This document shows, piece after piece, positions 39,959 through 49,240 of a stretch of DNA of 54,627 nt. The DNA comes from Chloroflexota bacterium (GTDB lineage: Bacteria; Chloroflexota; Dehalococcoidia; DSTF01; RBG-16-68-14). A program made the translations under genes and the position numbers. How positions within the stretch are numbered: position 1 is the stretch's first letter; every line of letters begins with the position of its first letter. Where the stretch lies: the NCBI GenBank assembly GCA_022565155.1, contig JADFKB010000008.1, positions 1 through 54,627 of the forward strand, in the 5' to 3' direction. The notes beneath the pieces were generated by a model. It was not told the DNA's origin, did no database searches, and was given only the letters and a program-made list of their open reading frames with translations.

Positions 39959-40049
39959 GGTGAAGGTAGTGGCATGATACGGTGCGACGGACGGACCGCG
40001 CAATAAGATCGTGCGCGGACGGTTCAACATCCCGCAATGCCGCTCGTTC

Positions 40050-40077
40050 GTAAGGGCGTTCAATTGAACGCCCTTAC
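40050..40077. repeat. Perfect 28-bp palindrome
   Basis: GTAAGGGCGTTCAA and its reverse complement meet without a spacer. The inner 20 bases are identical to the palindrome after pyrE (21499-21518), 18.5 kb away, so this is a dispersed repeat. It lies between the divergent RidA and PAP2 genes. Confidence 0.8.
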
Positions 40078-40101
40078 GGCCACGGTTATAGTTGGGCTGT
40101 T

Positions 40102-40896
40102 ATGGAACTGCGAGCGGCGTCCCGAAAACTGATCGATGCGCTGGGCCGGCATCGCGTATTTCGGGATGTGTCGGAGATCGGGCTGGTTGCGCTGGCGTTT
40201 CTGCTCTACTTCGTCGTGCGCGGCAGCGTCGTCGATCGCGACGACGAGGCGCTGCGCAACGCCGGCAACATCATCGATCTGCAGCGGACGCTCGGCTTCT
40301 TCTGGGAGCCGGAACTAAACTCTGCGATCCTGAACTACGGGGCGCTGATCCAGCTCTTCAACGCGATCTACTTCTGGATGGACTTCCCGCTGATCGTCGC
40401 CATCGGGCTCTGGCTGTACTTCTCCGGCCGCAGACACCAGTACACGGTAGCGCGCGATGCGCTGTTAGCGTCGGGCGCGATCGCGCTCGTCGTCTACCAG
40501 CTCTTCCCGGTGACGCCGCCGCGGCTGCTGCCGCCGGAGTTCGGCTTCGTCGATACGCTGGCGGAGTACAGCCGCCTGAGCTACCAGGCGCAATCGACGG
40601 AGCTGTTCGTCAATCCCTACGCGGCGGTGCCCAGCCTGCACTACGGCTGGGCGGTGCTGGTGGGCGGCGTGCTCTTCTGGACGACGAGCAACATCTGGCT
40701 GCGCGCGCTCGCGGTGTTTCTGCCTATTGGCCAGCTTGCGGCGACCCTATTCACGGCAAATCACTACATGCTGGACGCCATGGCCGGGCTGGTCGTCGCG
40801 CTGATGGGGCTGCTGATCGCGATGGCGCTCCAGCGTTGGGGCTACGCCAGCGTCCAACGCTGGTGGGGACGGCAGCGGGCGCAGTCAGTGCCTTAG
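40102..40896 (+). CDS. PAP2-superfamily phosphatase/Aur1-like membrane protein
   Basis: A 264-residue membrane protein with about six helices and the split phosphatase motif of the PAP2 superfamily: TPPR at 138-141, AVPSLHYGWA (His180) and ANHYMLDAMAG (His221, Asp225). The spacing and the TPPR loop are as in the Aur1/inositol-phosphorylceramide-synthase-like group; bacterial members process lipid phosphates or transfer phospho-head groups. ATG 40102 starts a membrane-proximal basic region. The stop shares TTAG with the convergent gene. Confidence 0.83.
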   Translation: MELRAASRKLIDALGRHRVFRDVSEIGLVALAFLLYFVVRGSVVDRDDEALRNAGNIIDLQRTLGFFWEPELNSAILNYGALIQLFNAIYFWMDFPLIVAIGLWLYFSGRRHQYTVARDALLASGAIALVVYQLFPVTPPRLLPPEFGFVDTLAEYSRLSYQAQSTELFVNPYAAVPSLHYGWAVLVGGVLFWTTSNIWLRALAVFLPIGQLAATLFTANHYMLDAMAGLVVALMGLLIAMALQRWGYASVQRWWGRQRAQSVP

Positions 40897-41621
40897 CAGT
40901 CGGGCAAGTCTTCCGGATTGAAGCGGCAGTTGTGCACGTCGAGGAAGTCGTCGACTCGATCCTGGCTGTACTCGCTGACGGGAAACTTATCGATGCGCGC
41001 CCACGTCGTCACGGCGATGGTCTCGTCCTCCATGTCCAGGTAGGGCGTGAGCAGAACGGGCCCGCGTATGTCCTTAACCAGGTCTTCCAGGTCGTCAATG
41101 ATGCTCTGGTCGGTGGTGTTGTACCAAACAATGGCGCCGCCGTGCTCCATGTTGTGGATCAGTGTTTCGGGAGCCCAGGGCTCGCGGTAGATGCCCCAGG
41201 GCGCCGGCCCGCAGAACCGCGGCGCTGCTTCCGGGTCGTTCCCGCAACCGCCGGACCCCCAATGCGGGCCGCCCGCCGGCGGGTTCGAGTTGCCGTCGGC
41301 TACGTAATCGACGTCCCGCGATACGTGGGGGGCGGTGGTGCCGTCGTCGCACCCGTAGCACGCGTCGTAGATGCCTTGCAGGTCGACGTGCACGCCGGGC
41401 AGCTCGGGATCCTCGCTGGCTTCGATCTTCACAGCCGATGCGAAGCGCGTCCCGGGCTCCTTTCCTTGCTGCCAGATCAAGTAGCCGATGAGGGCAGCGA
41501 CAACGGCAACGCCGACGATAACTAGAAGCGGTACCATCGGGATATTGCGCGTGCCGCCGCCTGAAGGTACCGGCGTCCTCCGGCTGGATCCCCCGCCTGC
41601 TCTCCGTCTCTGTCTACTCAT
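40893..41621 (-). CDS. DUF3105 family membrane-anchored protein
   Basis: A 242-residue protein with a basic head, one membrane helix (about residues 29-48) and an outer domain with the DUF3105 pattern NSNPPAGGPHWG, WAPETLIHNMEHGGAIVWYN and the terminal YSQDRVDDFLDVHNC. Six cysteines (GCDDG, CYGC, GGCGN, FCGPAP, NC, DC) suggest disulfides. Function of the family is unknown; Actinobacteria and Chloroflexota commonly have it. It converges on the PAP2 gene. Confidence 0.85.
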   Translation of the reverse strand: MSRQRRRAGGGSSRRTPVPSGGGTRNIPMVPLLVIVGVAVVAALIGYLIWQQGKEPGTRFASAVKIEASEDPELPGVHVDLQGIYDACYGCDDGTTAPHVSRDVDYVADGNSNPPAGGPHWGSGGCGNDPEAAPRFCGPAPWGIYREPWAPETLIHNMEHGGAIVWYNTTDQSIIDDLEDLVKDIRGPVLLTPYLDMEDETIAVTTWARIDKFPVSEYSQDRVDDFLDVHNCRFNPEDLPDC

Positions 41622-41758
41622 GCTGGCAACAGCTCCTGTGGTAGCGCCGCTCTCGGCGACGGCTACTGGCCGCCGCTAGGACGCGATCGAGGCGCCGATT
41701 TGTCGCCAGTATAAGACATAAGGGAACACTCGAACCAGCACGAACGCGGCAAATCTCG

Positions 41759-42616
41759 TCACTCATCGCTGTAAAACGCGAAGCCGAGCAGGCCAGGACC
41801 GGTGTGGACGCCCATCACCTGCGTGAACTCCGAGACGAGCAGCTCGGCCGGCTGCAACGATGTCCGTACCCGCTCGGCCAGCGCCGCCGCAGAGTCTGGC
41901 GCGTTGGTGTGGTGGACGCAGACATGCAGGTCTCCCGCCTTGGTACGCTGCTCCAGCGCCTGGAATAGCCGGTCTGTCGCGCCCCGCATGGTGCGGACGA
42001 TGCCGATCGGCCGGTACGAACCGCGCTGAAAGACGACGATCGGCTTGATCTGGAGCGGCGACGAGGCCCAGATCAGCAGTCGCGGCACCCGGCCGCTGCG
42101 GCCGAGGTAGGTCAGTGTATCGAGCGCGACGAGGAGCTGGACCCGGGGCATCAGCGCCTCCGCCCGCGCGATCACGTGCTCGATGCCTGCGCCTTCCTGC
42201 GCCGCGCGGGCCGCCTCCAGCGCGACGAAGCCTTGCGCCATCGCCGCCGCACCGGAGTCAAGCACGCGGATGTCCAGGTTCGGCGCCTGCTCTCTTGCCA
42301 GCGCCATGCCCTGCATGGCGGCGTCGTGCATGGCGCTGAACTGGCGCGATACGGTGATGCAGAGCACTGCCTCCGCGTCCTGGCCGGCGCGTAAGATCGC
42401 TTCGGCGTAGGCGCCCGGCGCGGGCGATCCGGTCGTCGGCGGCCTGCGCGAGCTGGCGAGCGTCTCGTAAAACTCGCGCGAGCTTTCGGTCAGCCCATCG
42501 CGGTAGACGGCGTCCTCGAACACGAGGTCAAGCGTCAGCACCTCGATCGCGTAGCGGGCCGCCAGGCCGGGCGGCAGGCAAGCGGTGGTGTCAGTTACGA
42601 TTCCGGCGCGGCTCAT
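41759..42616 (-). CDS. DegV family fatty-acid-binding protein
   Basis: A 285-residue protein of the DegV fold (two alpha/beta domains). The start [19 protein letters not shown] is the typical DegV opening, with the [16 protein letters not shown] stretch, [33 protein letters not shown] and the terminal [15 protein letters not shown]. DegV proteins bind a fatty acid; in Firmicutes (FakB) they present it to a kinase for phosphorylation. FakA is not in the window. The gene diverges from rpsO. Confidence 0.9.
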   Translation of the reverse strand: MSRAGIVTDTTACLPPGLAARYAIEVLTLDLVFEDAVYRDGLTESSREFYETLASSRRPPTTGSPAPGAYAEAILRAGQDAEAVLCITVSRQFSAMHDAAMQGMALAREQAPNLDIRVLDSGAAAMAQGFVALEAARAAQEGAGIEHVIARAEALMPRVQLLVALDTLTYLGRSGRVPRLLIWASSPLQIKPIVVFQRGSYRPIGIVRTMRGATDRLFQALEQRTKAGDLHVCVHHTNAPDSAAALAERVRTSLQPAELLVSEFTQVMGVHTGPGLLGFAFYSDE

Positions 42617-42639
42617 GCTCGTTCCTCATACTACAGCGG

Positions 42640-42667
42640 TTGCACCAATAATCGGTCGCGTGATACA
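42640..42667 (+). promoter_or_regulatory. Candidate promoter of rpsO
   Basis: TTGCAC (42640-42645) and GATACA (42662-42667) are 16 bp apart, in the short divergent gap between the DegV gene and rpsO. The leader would be about 48 bases. Confidence 0.5.
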
Positions 42668-42721
42668 CTGCGCGCAAGCCGGAAGAGGATAGCACAGCCT
42701 TCCTCGGCGGTACCGATATCG

Positions 42722-42988
42722 ATGTTCACTAAAGAGCAGAAGACCGCGATCATAGAGGAGCACGCCCGTTCCGAGGGCGATACCGGCTCCTCCGAAGTTC
42801 AGATCGCCGTCCTGACCGAGCGAATCAATCAGCTGACCGGGCACATGCGCGAGCACAAGCACGACTACCATACGGAGCGTGGGGTGCTCAAGCTGGTAGG
42901 CCGCCGCCGCCGGCACCTAGCCTACCTGAACCGGATCGATGTCCAGCGTTACCGCGACATCATCAGCAAATTGGGCCTCCGCAAGTAA
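42722..42988 (+). CDS. rpsO: 30S ribosomal protein S15
   Basis: An 88-residue, four-helix protein that binds the 16S rRNA central junction and helps platform assembly. The pattern [36 protein letters not shown] and [20 protein letters not shown] is diagnostic, and the length is exact. No good ribosome site precedes ATG 42722. It is followed by pnp, the classic bacterial order. Confidence 0.97.
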   Translation: MFTKEQKTAIIEEHARSEGDTGSSEVQIAVLTERINQLTGHMREHKHDYHTERGVLKLVGRRRRHLAYLNRIDVQRYRDIISKLGLRK

Positions 42989-43109
42989 GAACACGCGGGG
43001 GCCTTTCCGGATGTAGGGGAGGAGCAGCGTCACATCACCAGCAGGGCGAAGGCCGCGCCCAGTCCGCACGATACGGCTACTCTCAGAAAGATACGGTCAG
43101 CAAGCGGCG

Positions 43110-43161
43110 CAGGTTGGTCCGAGCGTTACGCGCCGGACGGGGCAATGCTGCGCGAAACCTG
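43110..43161 (+). promoter_or_regulatory. Possible structured leader of pnp
   Basis: CAGGTT (43110-43115) can pair with AACCTG (43156-43161), enclosing GTCCG...CGGAC (43117-43121 and 43134-43138). In enteric bacteria a leader hairpin is cut by RNase III and mediates PNPase autocontrol; here it is only a structural resemblance. Confidence 0.35.
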
Positions 43162-43195
43162 TAGTTAGGTAGATCAGAGGAAGGTAGGTATTGAT

Positions 43196-45568
43196 ATGGC
43201 GGAGCGAGTTGAACGAGAGATAGGAAGCCAGGTGCTGAGCCTGGAGGTAGGCGAGTTGGCCGGGCTGGCCGGCGGCGCCGTGACGGTACGCTACGGCGAT
43301 ACGGTGCTTCTGGCGACGGCATGCATCAGCGATAAGCCCAGGCCGGGCATGGACTTCTTCCCGCTGACCATCGACTTTGAAGAGCGGCTCTATGCGATCG
43401 GGAAGATTCCTGGCAGCTTCTTCCGCCGCGAAGGGCGCCCGAGCACGGACGCGATCTTGTCCTGCCGCCTGACGGACCGGCCGATCCGGCCCTTGTTCCC
43501 GAAAGGCTTCCGCAACGATGTCCAGGTGATCATCACGGTGCTCTCCGCAGATAGGGAGACCGTGCCGGACGTGCTCGGCACCATTGGCGCGTCCGCGGCG
43601 CTCTGCATCGCCGGCGCGCCGTTTGCCGGGCCGGTCAGCTCCGTCCGCGTCGGCTACATCGACGGTGAGCTGGTGATCAACCCGACGTACGAGAACCTGA
43701 CTGAGAGCGAACTGGACCTGGTAGTGGCCGGCACCCGCGACGCCGTGATGATGGTGGAGGCGGGCGCGCTCCAGGTGCCGGAAGCGACGGTGCTGGAGGC
43801 GATCGAGTTCGGACAGCAGGCGAACCAGCAGATCCTGGACATGCAAGACGAGATCATCGCTAAGGCGGGCTCGGAGACGATCGAGTTCACGACGGAGTCG
43901 CTCGCGCCCGAAGTGAAGGCCGCCGTGAGCGGAGCGGTAGAGGGCGACCTGGAGGCTCTGCTGGCGGCCGCTCGCAGCGAGCGCCAGGGTGGCCTGGAGC
44001 CGCGCCGGCAGGAGCTGCTGGAGCGCTTCGGGGACGAGTTTGGCGACGAAGATATCGCGGCTGCCCTGGACGCCGTTGTTAAGGACGCCGTCCGCGCGTC
44101 GATCCTCGACCGCGGCGTCCGGCCCGACGGCCGGACGCCAACGGAGATCCGGCCGCTCTCCTGTGACGTCGGTATCCTCCCGCGCACGCACGGCACCGGC
44201 CTCTTCAAGCGAGGCGAAACGCAGGTGCTGACCATTGCCACGCTCGGTTCGTTCGGCGAGCAGCAGCGGCTGGACAACCTCTCGCCGGAAGAGCGGAAGC
44301 GCTTCCTCCACCATTACAACTTCCCACCGTTCTCGGTCGGCGAGGCGCGCCCACTGCGCGGCACCTCCCGCCGCGAGACCGGGCACGGCGCTCTCGCAGA
44401 GCGGGCGATGGAGGCCGTGATACCGAGCGAAGAAGATTTCCCGTACACCATCCGGCTCGTCTCAGAAGTGCTCTCCAGCAACGGCAGCACCTCCATGGCC
44501 AGCGTCTGCGGCAGCACGCTCGCGCTGATGGACGCCGGCGTGCCGATCGAAGCGCCCGTCGGCGGCATCGCCATGGGGCTGATCATGGGCGAGGATGGCA
44601 AGTACACGATCCTCACCGACATCGCTGGCGTCGAAGACGCCCTGGGCGATATGGACTTCAAGGTCGCCGGCACGACCAAAGGCATCACGGCGCTGCAGAT
44701 GGATATCAAGGTGAAGGGTATCACCATAGAGATCATGAAGCAGGCGCTGGAGCAGGCGCGGGACGCGCGCATGACGGTTCTGGAGAAGATCAACGAGACG
44801 ATACCCCAGCATCGCGATGAGCTCTCCAAGTGGGCGCCGCGCATGCAGCGGCTGCAGATCCCCGTCGAGAAGATCGGCAGCCTGATCGGCCCCGGCGGCC
44901 GCGTCATCCGCTCGATCATCGAAGAGACCGGCTGCAGCATCGACGTCGAGGACGACGGCACGGTCTTCGTCGGCTCCACGAACGCCGAGATGGCCGTTAA
45001 GGCGGTCGAGATCATTGAGGGGCTGACGAAGGACGTGGAGGTCGGCGCGGTCTACACGGGCAAAGTCGTTCGCATCATGGACTTCGGCGCGTTCGTCGAG
45101 ATCCCCGGCGGCAAGGACGGCCTGATCCGCATCGGCGAGCTGGCCAACTTCCACGTGCCGACAGTCGAGGACATGGTTGAGGTGGGCGATGAGGTGAAGG
45201 TGAAGGTGATGGAGGTCGACCAGATGGGCCGCATCAACCTCTCACGAAAGGAACTCCTGTCCGAAGAGGAGAACGCCGCCGATAAGGCAAAAGCGGAGGC
45301 GAAAGGCATCTCGACCACCGGGGGAGGCGGAGGCCCGCCGGCGCGCGAGCAACGCTTTGGTGGCGACAGGCCGCGCGGCCGTCCCGGCATCGGCGGTGGG
45401 CGGGGCCGGGGTGACTTCGGTGGCCGCGGCGAACGCGGCAACGGCGGTATTCGCGGCGATCGACCCGGAGGCGGCGGTCGCGGCCGGCCCGGAGGCGGCA
45501 ATCGATCAGGAGGAGGAGGCCGTCCGTCCAACCGGCCGGGGCCGGGGCCGGGGCCGCTGAAGCGCTAA
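43196..45568 (+). CDS. pnp: Polyribonucleotide nucleotidyltransferase (PNPase)
   Basis: A 790-residue 3'-5' phosphorolytic exoribonuclease. Two RNase PH domains flank an alpha-helical domain; the second has the [19 protein letters not shown] and [15 protein letters not shown] blocks. KH domain with [20 protein letters not shown] lies near residues 553-605 and S1 ([21 protein letters not shown]) near 615-690. Beyond about residue 700 there is a tail of some 90 residues rich in Gly and Arg ([19 protein letters not shown]), ending PGPGPLKR, probably an RNA-binding or assembly region. AGAGGAAGG precedes ATG 43196. Confidence 0.96.
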   Translation: MAERVEREIGSQVLSLEVGELAGLAGGAVTVRYGDTVLLATACISDKPRPGMDFFPLTIDFEERLYAIGKIPGSFFRREGRPSTDAILSCRLTDRPIRPLFPKGFRNDVQVIITVLSADRETVPDVLGTIGASAALCIAGAPFAGPVSSVRVGYIDGELVINPTYENLTESELDLVVAGTRDAVMMVEAGALQVPEATVLEAIEFGQQANQQILDMQDEIIAKAGSETIEFTTESLAPEVKAAVSGAVEGDLEALLAAARSERQGGLEPRRQELLERFGDEFGDEDIAAALDAVVKDAVRASILDRGVRPDGRTPTEIRPLSCDVGILPRTHGTGLFKRGETQVLTIATLGSFGEQQRLDNLSPEERKRFLHHYNFPPFSVGEARPLRGTSRRETGHGALAERAMEAVIPSEEDFPYTIRLVSEVLSSNGSTSMASVCGSTLALMDAGVPIEAPVGGIAMGLIMGEDGKYTILTDIAGVEDALGDMDFKVAGTTKGITALQMDIKVKGITIEIMKQALEQARDARMTVLEKINETIPQHRDELSKWAPRMQRLQIPVEKIGSLIGPGGRVIRSIIEETGCSIDVEDDGTVFVGSTNAEMAVKAVEIIEGLTKDVEVGAVYTGKVVRIMDFGAFVEIPGGKDGLIRIGELANFHVPTVEDMVEVGDEVKVKVMEVDQMGRINLSRKELLSEEENAADKAKAEAKGISTTGGGGGPPAREQRFGGDRPRGRPGIGGGRGRGDFGGRGERGNGGIRGDRPGGGGRGRPGGGNRSGGGGRPSNRPGPGPGPLKR

Positions 45569-45591
45569 CCAAGTCAGTCGCATGGAACGAA

Positions 45592-45615
45592 ACGCCTCCA
45601 GTACGCTGGAGGCGT
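45592..45615 (+). terminator. Intrinsic terminator after pnp
   Basis: A perfect 10-bp stem (ACGCCTCCAG with CTGGAGGCGT) closes a TACG tetraloop and is followed by CTTCATCTCTT. dapB starts 40 bases later, so it needs its own promoter or read-through. Confidence 0.75.
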
Positions 45616-45654
45616 CTTCATCTCTTGCGCGAGAAGGTGTAGGCTGAACACGGT

Positions 45655-46446
45655 ATGGGTATTCGGGTTATTGTCAGCGGCAGCGGAAACATGGGCCGGG
45701 AAGTGCTCGCGGGCGTCGCCGCCGCCGGGGACATGGAGCCGGTTGGCGTGCTGGAGAAGTTCTCGGAGGAGAGCGAGTTTCCCTTGCCCGGCGGCGGCGG
45801 CGTGCCGATGAGCGCGGACCCCGCAGCGCTGCTCGATCGCGTGCAAGCGGACGTGGTCATCGATTTCACAAACCTGGATTGGACGCCCGTCGTCGCCCGC
45901 GCGGCGCTGGATCGCGGCGTCCGCCTCGTCATTGGCACGAGCGGGCTGCCGGAAGACTGGATCGCCGAACTGGAAGCCGAGTGCCGCCAGCGGGAGCTGG
46001 GCGCCGTCGTCGCCGCCAACTTCGCGATCGGCGCGGTGTTGATGATCTACATGGCGAAGGTGGCCGGACGCTTCTTCGACGCCGCGGAGATCATTGAGCT
46101 ACATCACGATCAAAAGGTCGACGCCCCCTCCGGCACGGCGCTGGCGACAGCGAACGAGATGCTGGCGGCGCGAGGCAAGCCGTTCGAGCGCAACGTGCCG
46201 GAGAAGGAGACGCTGGCGGCCACGCGCGCGGCGGAGGTAGATGGCATCAGCATCCACAGCGTGCGGCTGCCGGGGCTGGTGGCGCACCAGGAGGTGATCT
46301 TCGGCGGGCTGGGCCAGACGCTGACGATCCGGCACGATACGACGGGCCGCGCCGCGTTCATCCCCGGCGTTCTGCTGGCAACGCGCGAGGTGATGCAGCG
46401 CAAGGAGCTGGTGCGCGGCCTGGAAGCGCTCGTCGGCTTGGCGTAG
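45655..46446 (+). CDS. dapB: 4-hydroxy-tetrahydrodipicolinate reductase
   Basis: A 263-residue NAD(P)H-dependent reductase of lysine/diaminopimelate synthesis. The N-terminal dinucleotide motif is VSGSGNMGREV, the middle has VVIDFTN and VIGTSGL, and the substrate domain carries ELHHDQKVDAPSGTAL, whose His and Lys are the catalytic residues. The N-terminal motif has Ser-Gly-Ser-Gly-Asn in place of the usual G-A-x-G-R. It follows the pnp terminator. Confidence 0.93.
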   Translation: MGIRVIVSGSGNMGREVLAGVAAAGDMEPVGVLEKFSEESEFPLPGGGGVPMSADPAALLDRVQADVVIDFTNLDWTPVVARAALDRGVRLVIGTSGLPEDWIAELEAECRQRELGAVVAANFAIGAVLMIYMAKVAGRFFDAAEIIELHHDQKVDAPSGTALATANEMLAARGKPFERNVPEKETLAATRAAEVDGISIHSVRLPGLVAHQEVIFGGLGQTLTIRHDTTGRAAFIPGVLLATREVMQRKELVRGLEALVGLA

Positions 46447-46488
46447 GCCGCGCCGGATGGCAGCCGATCGCGGTGTCCCATCCGCCAC

Positions 46489-46517
46489 TTGACTGACTCC
46501 CTACCACCTTCTACAAT
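46489..46517 (+). promoter_or_regulatory. Sigma70-type promoter of the HTH/heme operon
   Basis: TTGACT (46489-46494) and TACAAT (46512-46517) with a 17-bp spacer, near consensus. The start would be at about 46524, 44 bases before ATG 46568. It probably drives the regulator and the tightly spaced siroheme/heme genes. Confidence 0.75.
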
Positions 46518-46567
46518 CTAACTATACGCTGGTGCGAGACAATGATTACCCATATTTACGTAGGTTT

Positions 46568-47251
46568 ATGATGGCCATAAAGACTACCAACGCCCCCAAC
46601 AATGTGCACTGGCTGACGCTTGGCAAGGCGTGCCGGCTGCTGGGCGTCGATGAATCGACGTTGCGGCGCTGGGCGGATAGCGGCCACGTCCACGCCTTCC
46701 GTACGCCGGGCGGGCATCGTCGGTTCGCGGAAGCCGATATCCAGGGCTTGCTCACCGCCCGCGAGCGCGAGGGAGAGAGCTACCAGGAATTGACGGACAT
46801 GACCGTCTCCCGAATCCGCCGCCAGCTGCATCGGAAGCCGGCACAGGAGGCGCAATGGTACGCGACGGTGGACGAGTCGATTCGCAGCCGTCTCCGGCCG
46901 CTCGGCCGCCAGCTTGCGACGCTGGCTGCCGGCTACCTCCAACGCCGCCGCGGCCGCGCGGCGCTGTTGGATGACGCTCGAGAGCTGGGCCGTGAGTACG
47001 GCCGGGAGTTAGCGGCCTCGAGCATGCCGCTGGCGCAGGCGGTGGAGGCGTTCGTCTTCTTCCGTAGGAGCCTGGACGATTCGACGAAGCAGGCCAGCCA
47101 GCGCAACAACCTTTCGGCGGAGGAGGCGATGCTCGCCTGCGAGCAAGTGAACACGCTCGCCGATCAGGTGTTGATCGGCATGACGGAGGTGTATGAACCT
47201 CCGGCGCGGCGAACGGCCGCCAAGCGGACGAAGGAACGGAAGGAAGCATAG
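46568..47251 (+). CDS. MerR/BldC-type HTH regulator with helical C-terminal domain
   Basis: A 227-residue protein. Residues 16-60 (WLTLGKACRLLGVDESTLRRW, then RTPGGHRRFAEADI) form a winged HTH of the MerR/excisionase type that recognises DNA through GGHRRF. The rest is helical, with RLRPLGRQLATLAAGYLQRR and LAQAVEAFVFFRRSLDD, resembling RsbRD-like or other sensory four-helix domains. It starts the siroheme/heme group (next gene 3 bases downstream), so it may sense heme-pathway demand and control the operon (inference). ATG 46568 and 46571 are both possible; GTG 46532 is just after the promoter. Confidence 0.8.
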   Translation: MMAIKTTNAPNNVHWLTLGKACRLLGVDESTLRRWADSGHVHAFRTPGGHRRFAEADIQGLLTAREREGESYQELTDMTVSRIRRQLHRKPAQEAQWYATVDESIRSRLRPLGRQLATLAAGYLQRRRGRAALLDDARELGREYGRELAASSMPLAQAVEAFVFFRRSLDDSTKQASQRNNLSAEEAMLACEQVNTLADQVLIGMTEVYEPPARRTAAKRTKERKEA

Positions 47252-47254
47252 CGA

Positions 47255-47932
47255 ATGGCGTACTATCCCATCTTCCTTGAAATGGAGGGCAGGCCGTGCC
47301 TCGTCATCGGCGGCGGCAAGGAGGCCCAGCGCAAGGTAACAGGGCTGATGGCCGCGGGCGGCCGCGTCACCGTCATCGCCCCGAAGCTGACGCGGGACCT
47401 GCAGGCGATGCTCGCCGCCGGCGATATCGAATGCGTCCAACGCGAGTACCAGGACGGCGATGTCGAAGGCTACGACGTCTGCATGGTCGCCACCGACGAC
47501 GGCGCGGTGAACGGCGATGTCGCCGCCGAGGGAAAGCGGCGCGGCATCTGGGTGAACGCCGCCGACGATACGAAGAACTGTGATTTCATCCTGCCAGCAG
47601 TAATCCGGCGCGGCTCGATCACGATCGCCGCCTCTACCGGCGGCACCAGTCCCGCTCTCGCCCGTCGCCTGCGGGAAGAGCTGGAGGCGTACCTGACGGA
47701 AGAGATGCCCGCCCTGGCCGACCTGCTCGGCGACGTGCGCGGCGACCTGCGCTCGCGCGGCATCGTGCCGGACGCGGACCTTTGGCAAGAAGCGATAGAC
47801 GAGGATCTTCGGGTGCTACTGGCCCAGCGTAAGTACCGCCAGGCGAAGGCGCGCCTGCTCACGGCGCTGGGTGAGGAAGGGCTGGTAGCGGAGCTGGTCG
47901 GCGACCCAACGGCCGTCGCCGGCGCACCATAG
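47255..47932 (+). CDS. Precorrin-2 dehydrogenase / siroheme synthase N-terminal type (Met8/SirC-like)
   Basis: A 225-residue enzyme oxidising precorrin-2 to sirohydrochlorin with NAD. The N-terminal motif CLVIGGGKEAQRKVTGLMAAG is the dinucleotide fold of CysG/Met8, DGAVNGDVAAEGKRRGIWVNAADD the conserved middle, and IAASTGGTSPALARRLREELE the substrate segment. It lacks a chelatase C-terminal part, so it may or may not insert iron. It lies 35 bases before hemA; cobA-hemD downstream supplies precorrin-2. Confidence 0.9.
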   Translation: MAYYPIFLEMEGRPCLVIGGGKEAQRKVTGLMAAGGRVTVIAPKLTRDLQAMLAAGDIECVQREYQDGDVEGYDVCMVATDDGAVNGDVAAEGKRRGIWVNAADDTKNCDFILPAVIRRGSITIAASTGGTSPALARRLREELEAYLTEEMPALADLLGDVRGDLRSRGIVPDADLWQEAIDEDLRVLLAQRKYRQAKARLLTALGEEGLVAELVGDPTAVAGAP

Positions 47933-47967
47933 CTGCCGCCATAGCTGCTGATAAGGGAGCTACACAG

Positions 47968-49239
47968 GTGGATATCACACTCGTCGGTATCAGCCACAAG
48001 ACCGCAGGCGTCGGCGTGCGCGAGCGCTTCGCTTTTGCGCAGGAAGAGCTCGCCGCCGCCCTGCCTCGCTTCGGCGGCGCGGCCGTCCTGCTCTCCACCT
48101 GCAATCGTACTGAGGTCTACCTAACCGCCCACCACGCCATCGCGCCGGCGTCGGTGATCGCCCTCCTGCGCGAGATGAAGGGCGGCGACGATGTGCCTGA
48201 CGATGCCTTCTACCACCTGGCCGGACTGAAGGCCGCGCGGCATCTCTACCGCGTCGCCGCCGGCATCGACTCGATGGTGCTGGGCGAATCAGAGATCTTG
48301 GGCCAAGTGCGGACGGCCTTTGCAGCGGCTACGAGCGCCGGGACGCATAACGCTGTCCTTTCCCAGCTCTTCCACACCGCGATCCGCACTGGCCGGAAGG
48401 CGCGCAGCGATACGCGCATCGGCCGGCACGCCGTCTCGATCAGCTCGACCGCCACAAGACTGGCGGCGAACACCGTCGGCGACCTTTCGTCCTGCGCCGT
48501 GCTGGTGGTCAGCGCAGGCGAGGCCGGCAAGCTGACCGCTCGCAGCCTGGCCGACCACGGCGTCTCCAAGCTGTGGGTGACCAGCCGCACCGCCAGCCGG
48601 GCGAAAGAGCTGGCGCGGGATCTGGGCGGCAAGCAGGTCCCGTTCAGCCGCCTGGCCGCGACGATGGCCGACGCAGATATCGTCATCACCTCCAGCGCCG
48701 CGCCGGGCTTCCTCATCAATAGGCAACACGTCGCTCAGGCGATGGCTCGGCGCAACGGCAGGCCGCTGGTGCTGATCGATATCGCCGTGCCACGCGACAT
48801 CGACCCGGCGGTGCGTGAACACGCCAACGTCCATCTCTACGACATCGACGACTTGCAGCGCCAGGTGGAACAGAACAAGAACGCCCGCCGCCAGGAGGTC
48901 GCGAAGGTGGAACGGATCATCGATGCTGCCGTCAAGCAGTTCGGTGGCTGGATGAGCCAGCGCGGCGTCGTGCCGACCGTCGGCTCGCTGCGTGAGCGAG
49001 CCGAGGCGACGCGCAAGGCGGAGATCGCGCGAACGTTCAAGCGCTTGAAAGACCTCACGCCCAAGCAGCGCGACGGCGTCGAGGCGATGACCTCGGCGAT
49101 CGTGAAGAAGCTGCTGCATGAGCCGATTGGCCGCCTGAAGGGCGACGACGGCGAGCGCTACGTCGTCGCCGTGCGCGAGCTGTTCAACCTGGACGACGAG
49201 GCGCTGGCCCAGACGCAGGACACCGTCTCGGGGGCGTAG
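47968..49239 (+). CDS. hemA: Glutamyl-tRNA reductase
   Basis: A 423-residue NADPH-dependent enzyme, first committed step of the C5 heme pathway. The catalytic Cys45 lies in LLSTCNRTEVY; AAGIDSMVLGESEILGQV, the nucleotide-binding VVSAGEAGKLTARSL and the C-terminal dimerisation domain follow. GTG 47968 is the start, with AAGGGAG upstream. The glycine-rich motif reads SAGEAGK where GAGEMG is usual. Presence of hemA and hemL shows that this organism makes 5-aminolevulinate from glutamate. Confidence 0.93.
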   Translation: MDITLVGISHKTAGVGVRERFAFAQEELAAALPRFGGAAVLLSTCNRTEVYLTAHHAIAPASVIALLREMKGGDDVPDDAFYHLAGLKAARHLYRVAAGIDSMVLGESEILGQVRTAFAAATSAGTHNAVLSQLFHTAIRTGRKARSDTRIGRHAVSISSTATRLAANTVGDLSSCAVLVVSAGEAGKLTARSLADHGVSKLWVTSRTASRAKELARDLGGKQVPFSRLAATMADADIVITSSAAPGFLINRQHVAQAMARRNGRPLVLIDIAVPRDIDPAVREHANVHLYDIDDLQRQVEQNKNARRQEVAKVERIIDAAVKQFGGWMSQRGVVPTVGSLRERAEATRKAEIARTFKRLKDLTPKQRDGVEAMTSAIVKKLLHEPIGRLKGDDGERYVVAVRELFNLDDEALAQTQDTVSGA

Positions 49240-49240
49240 C

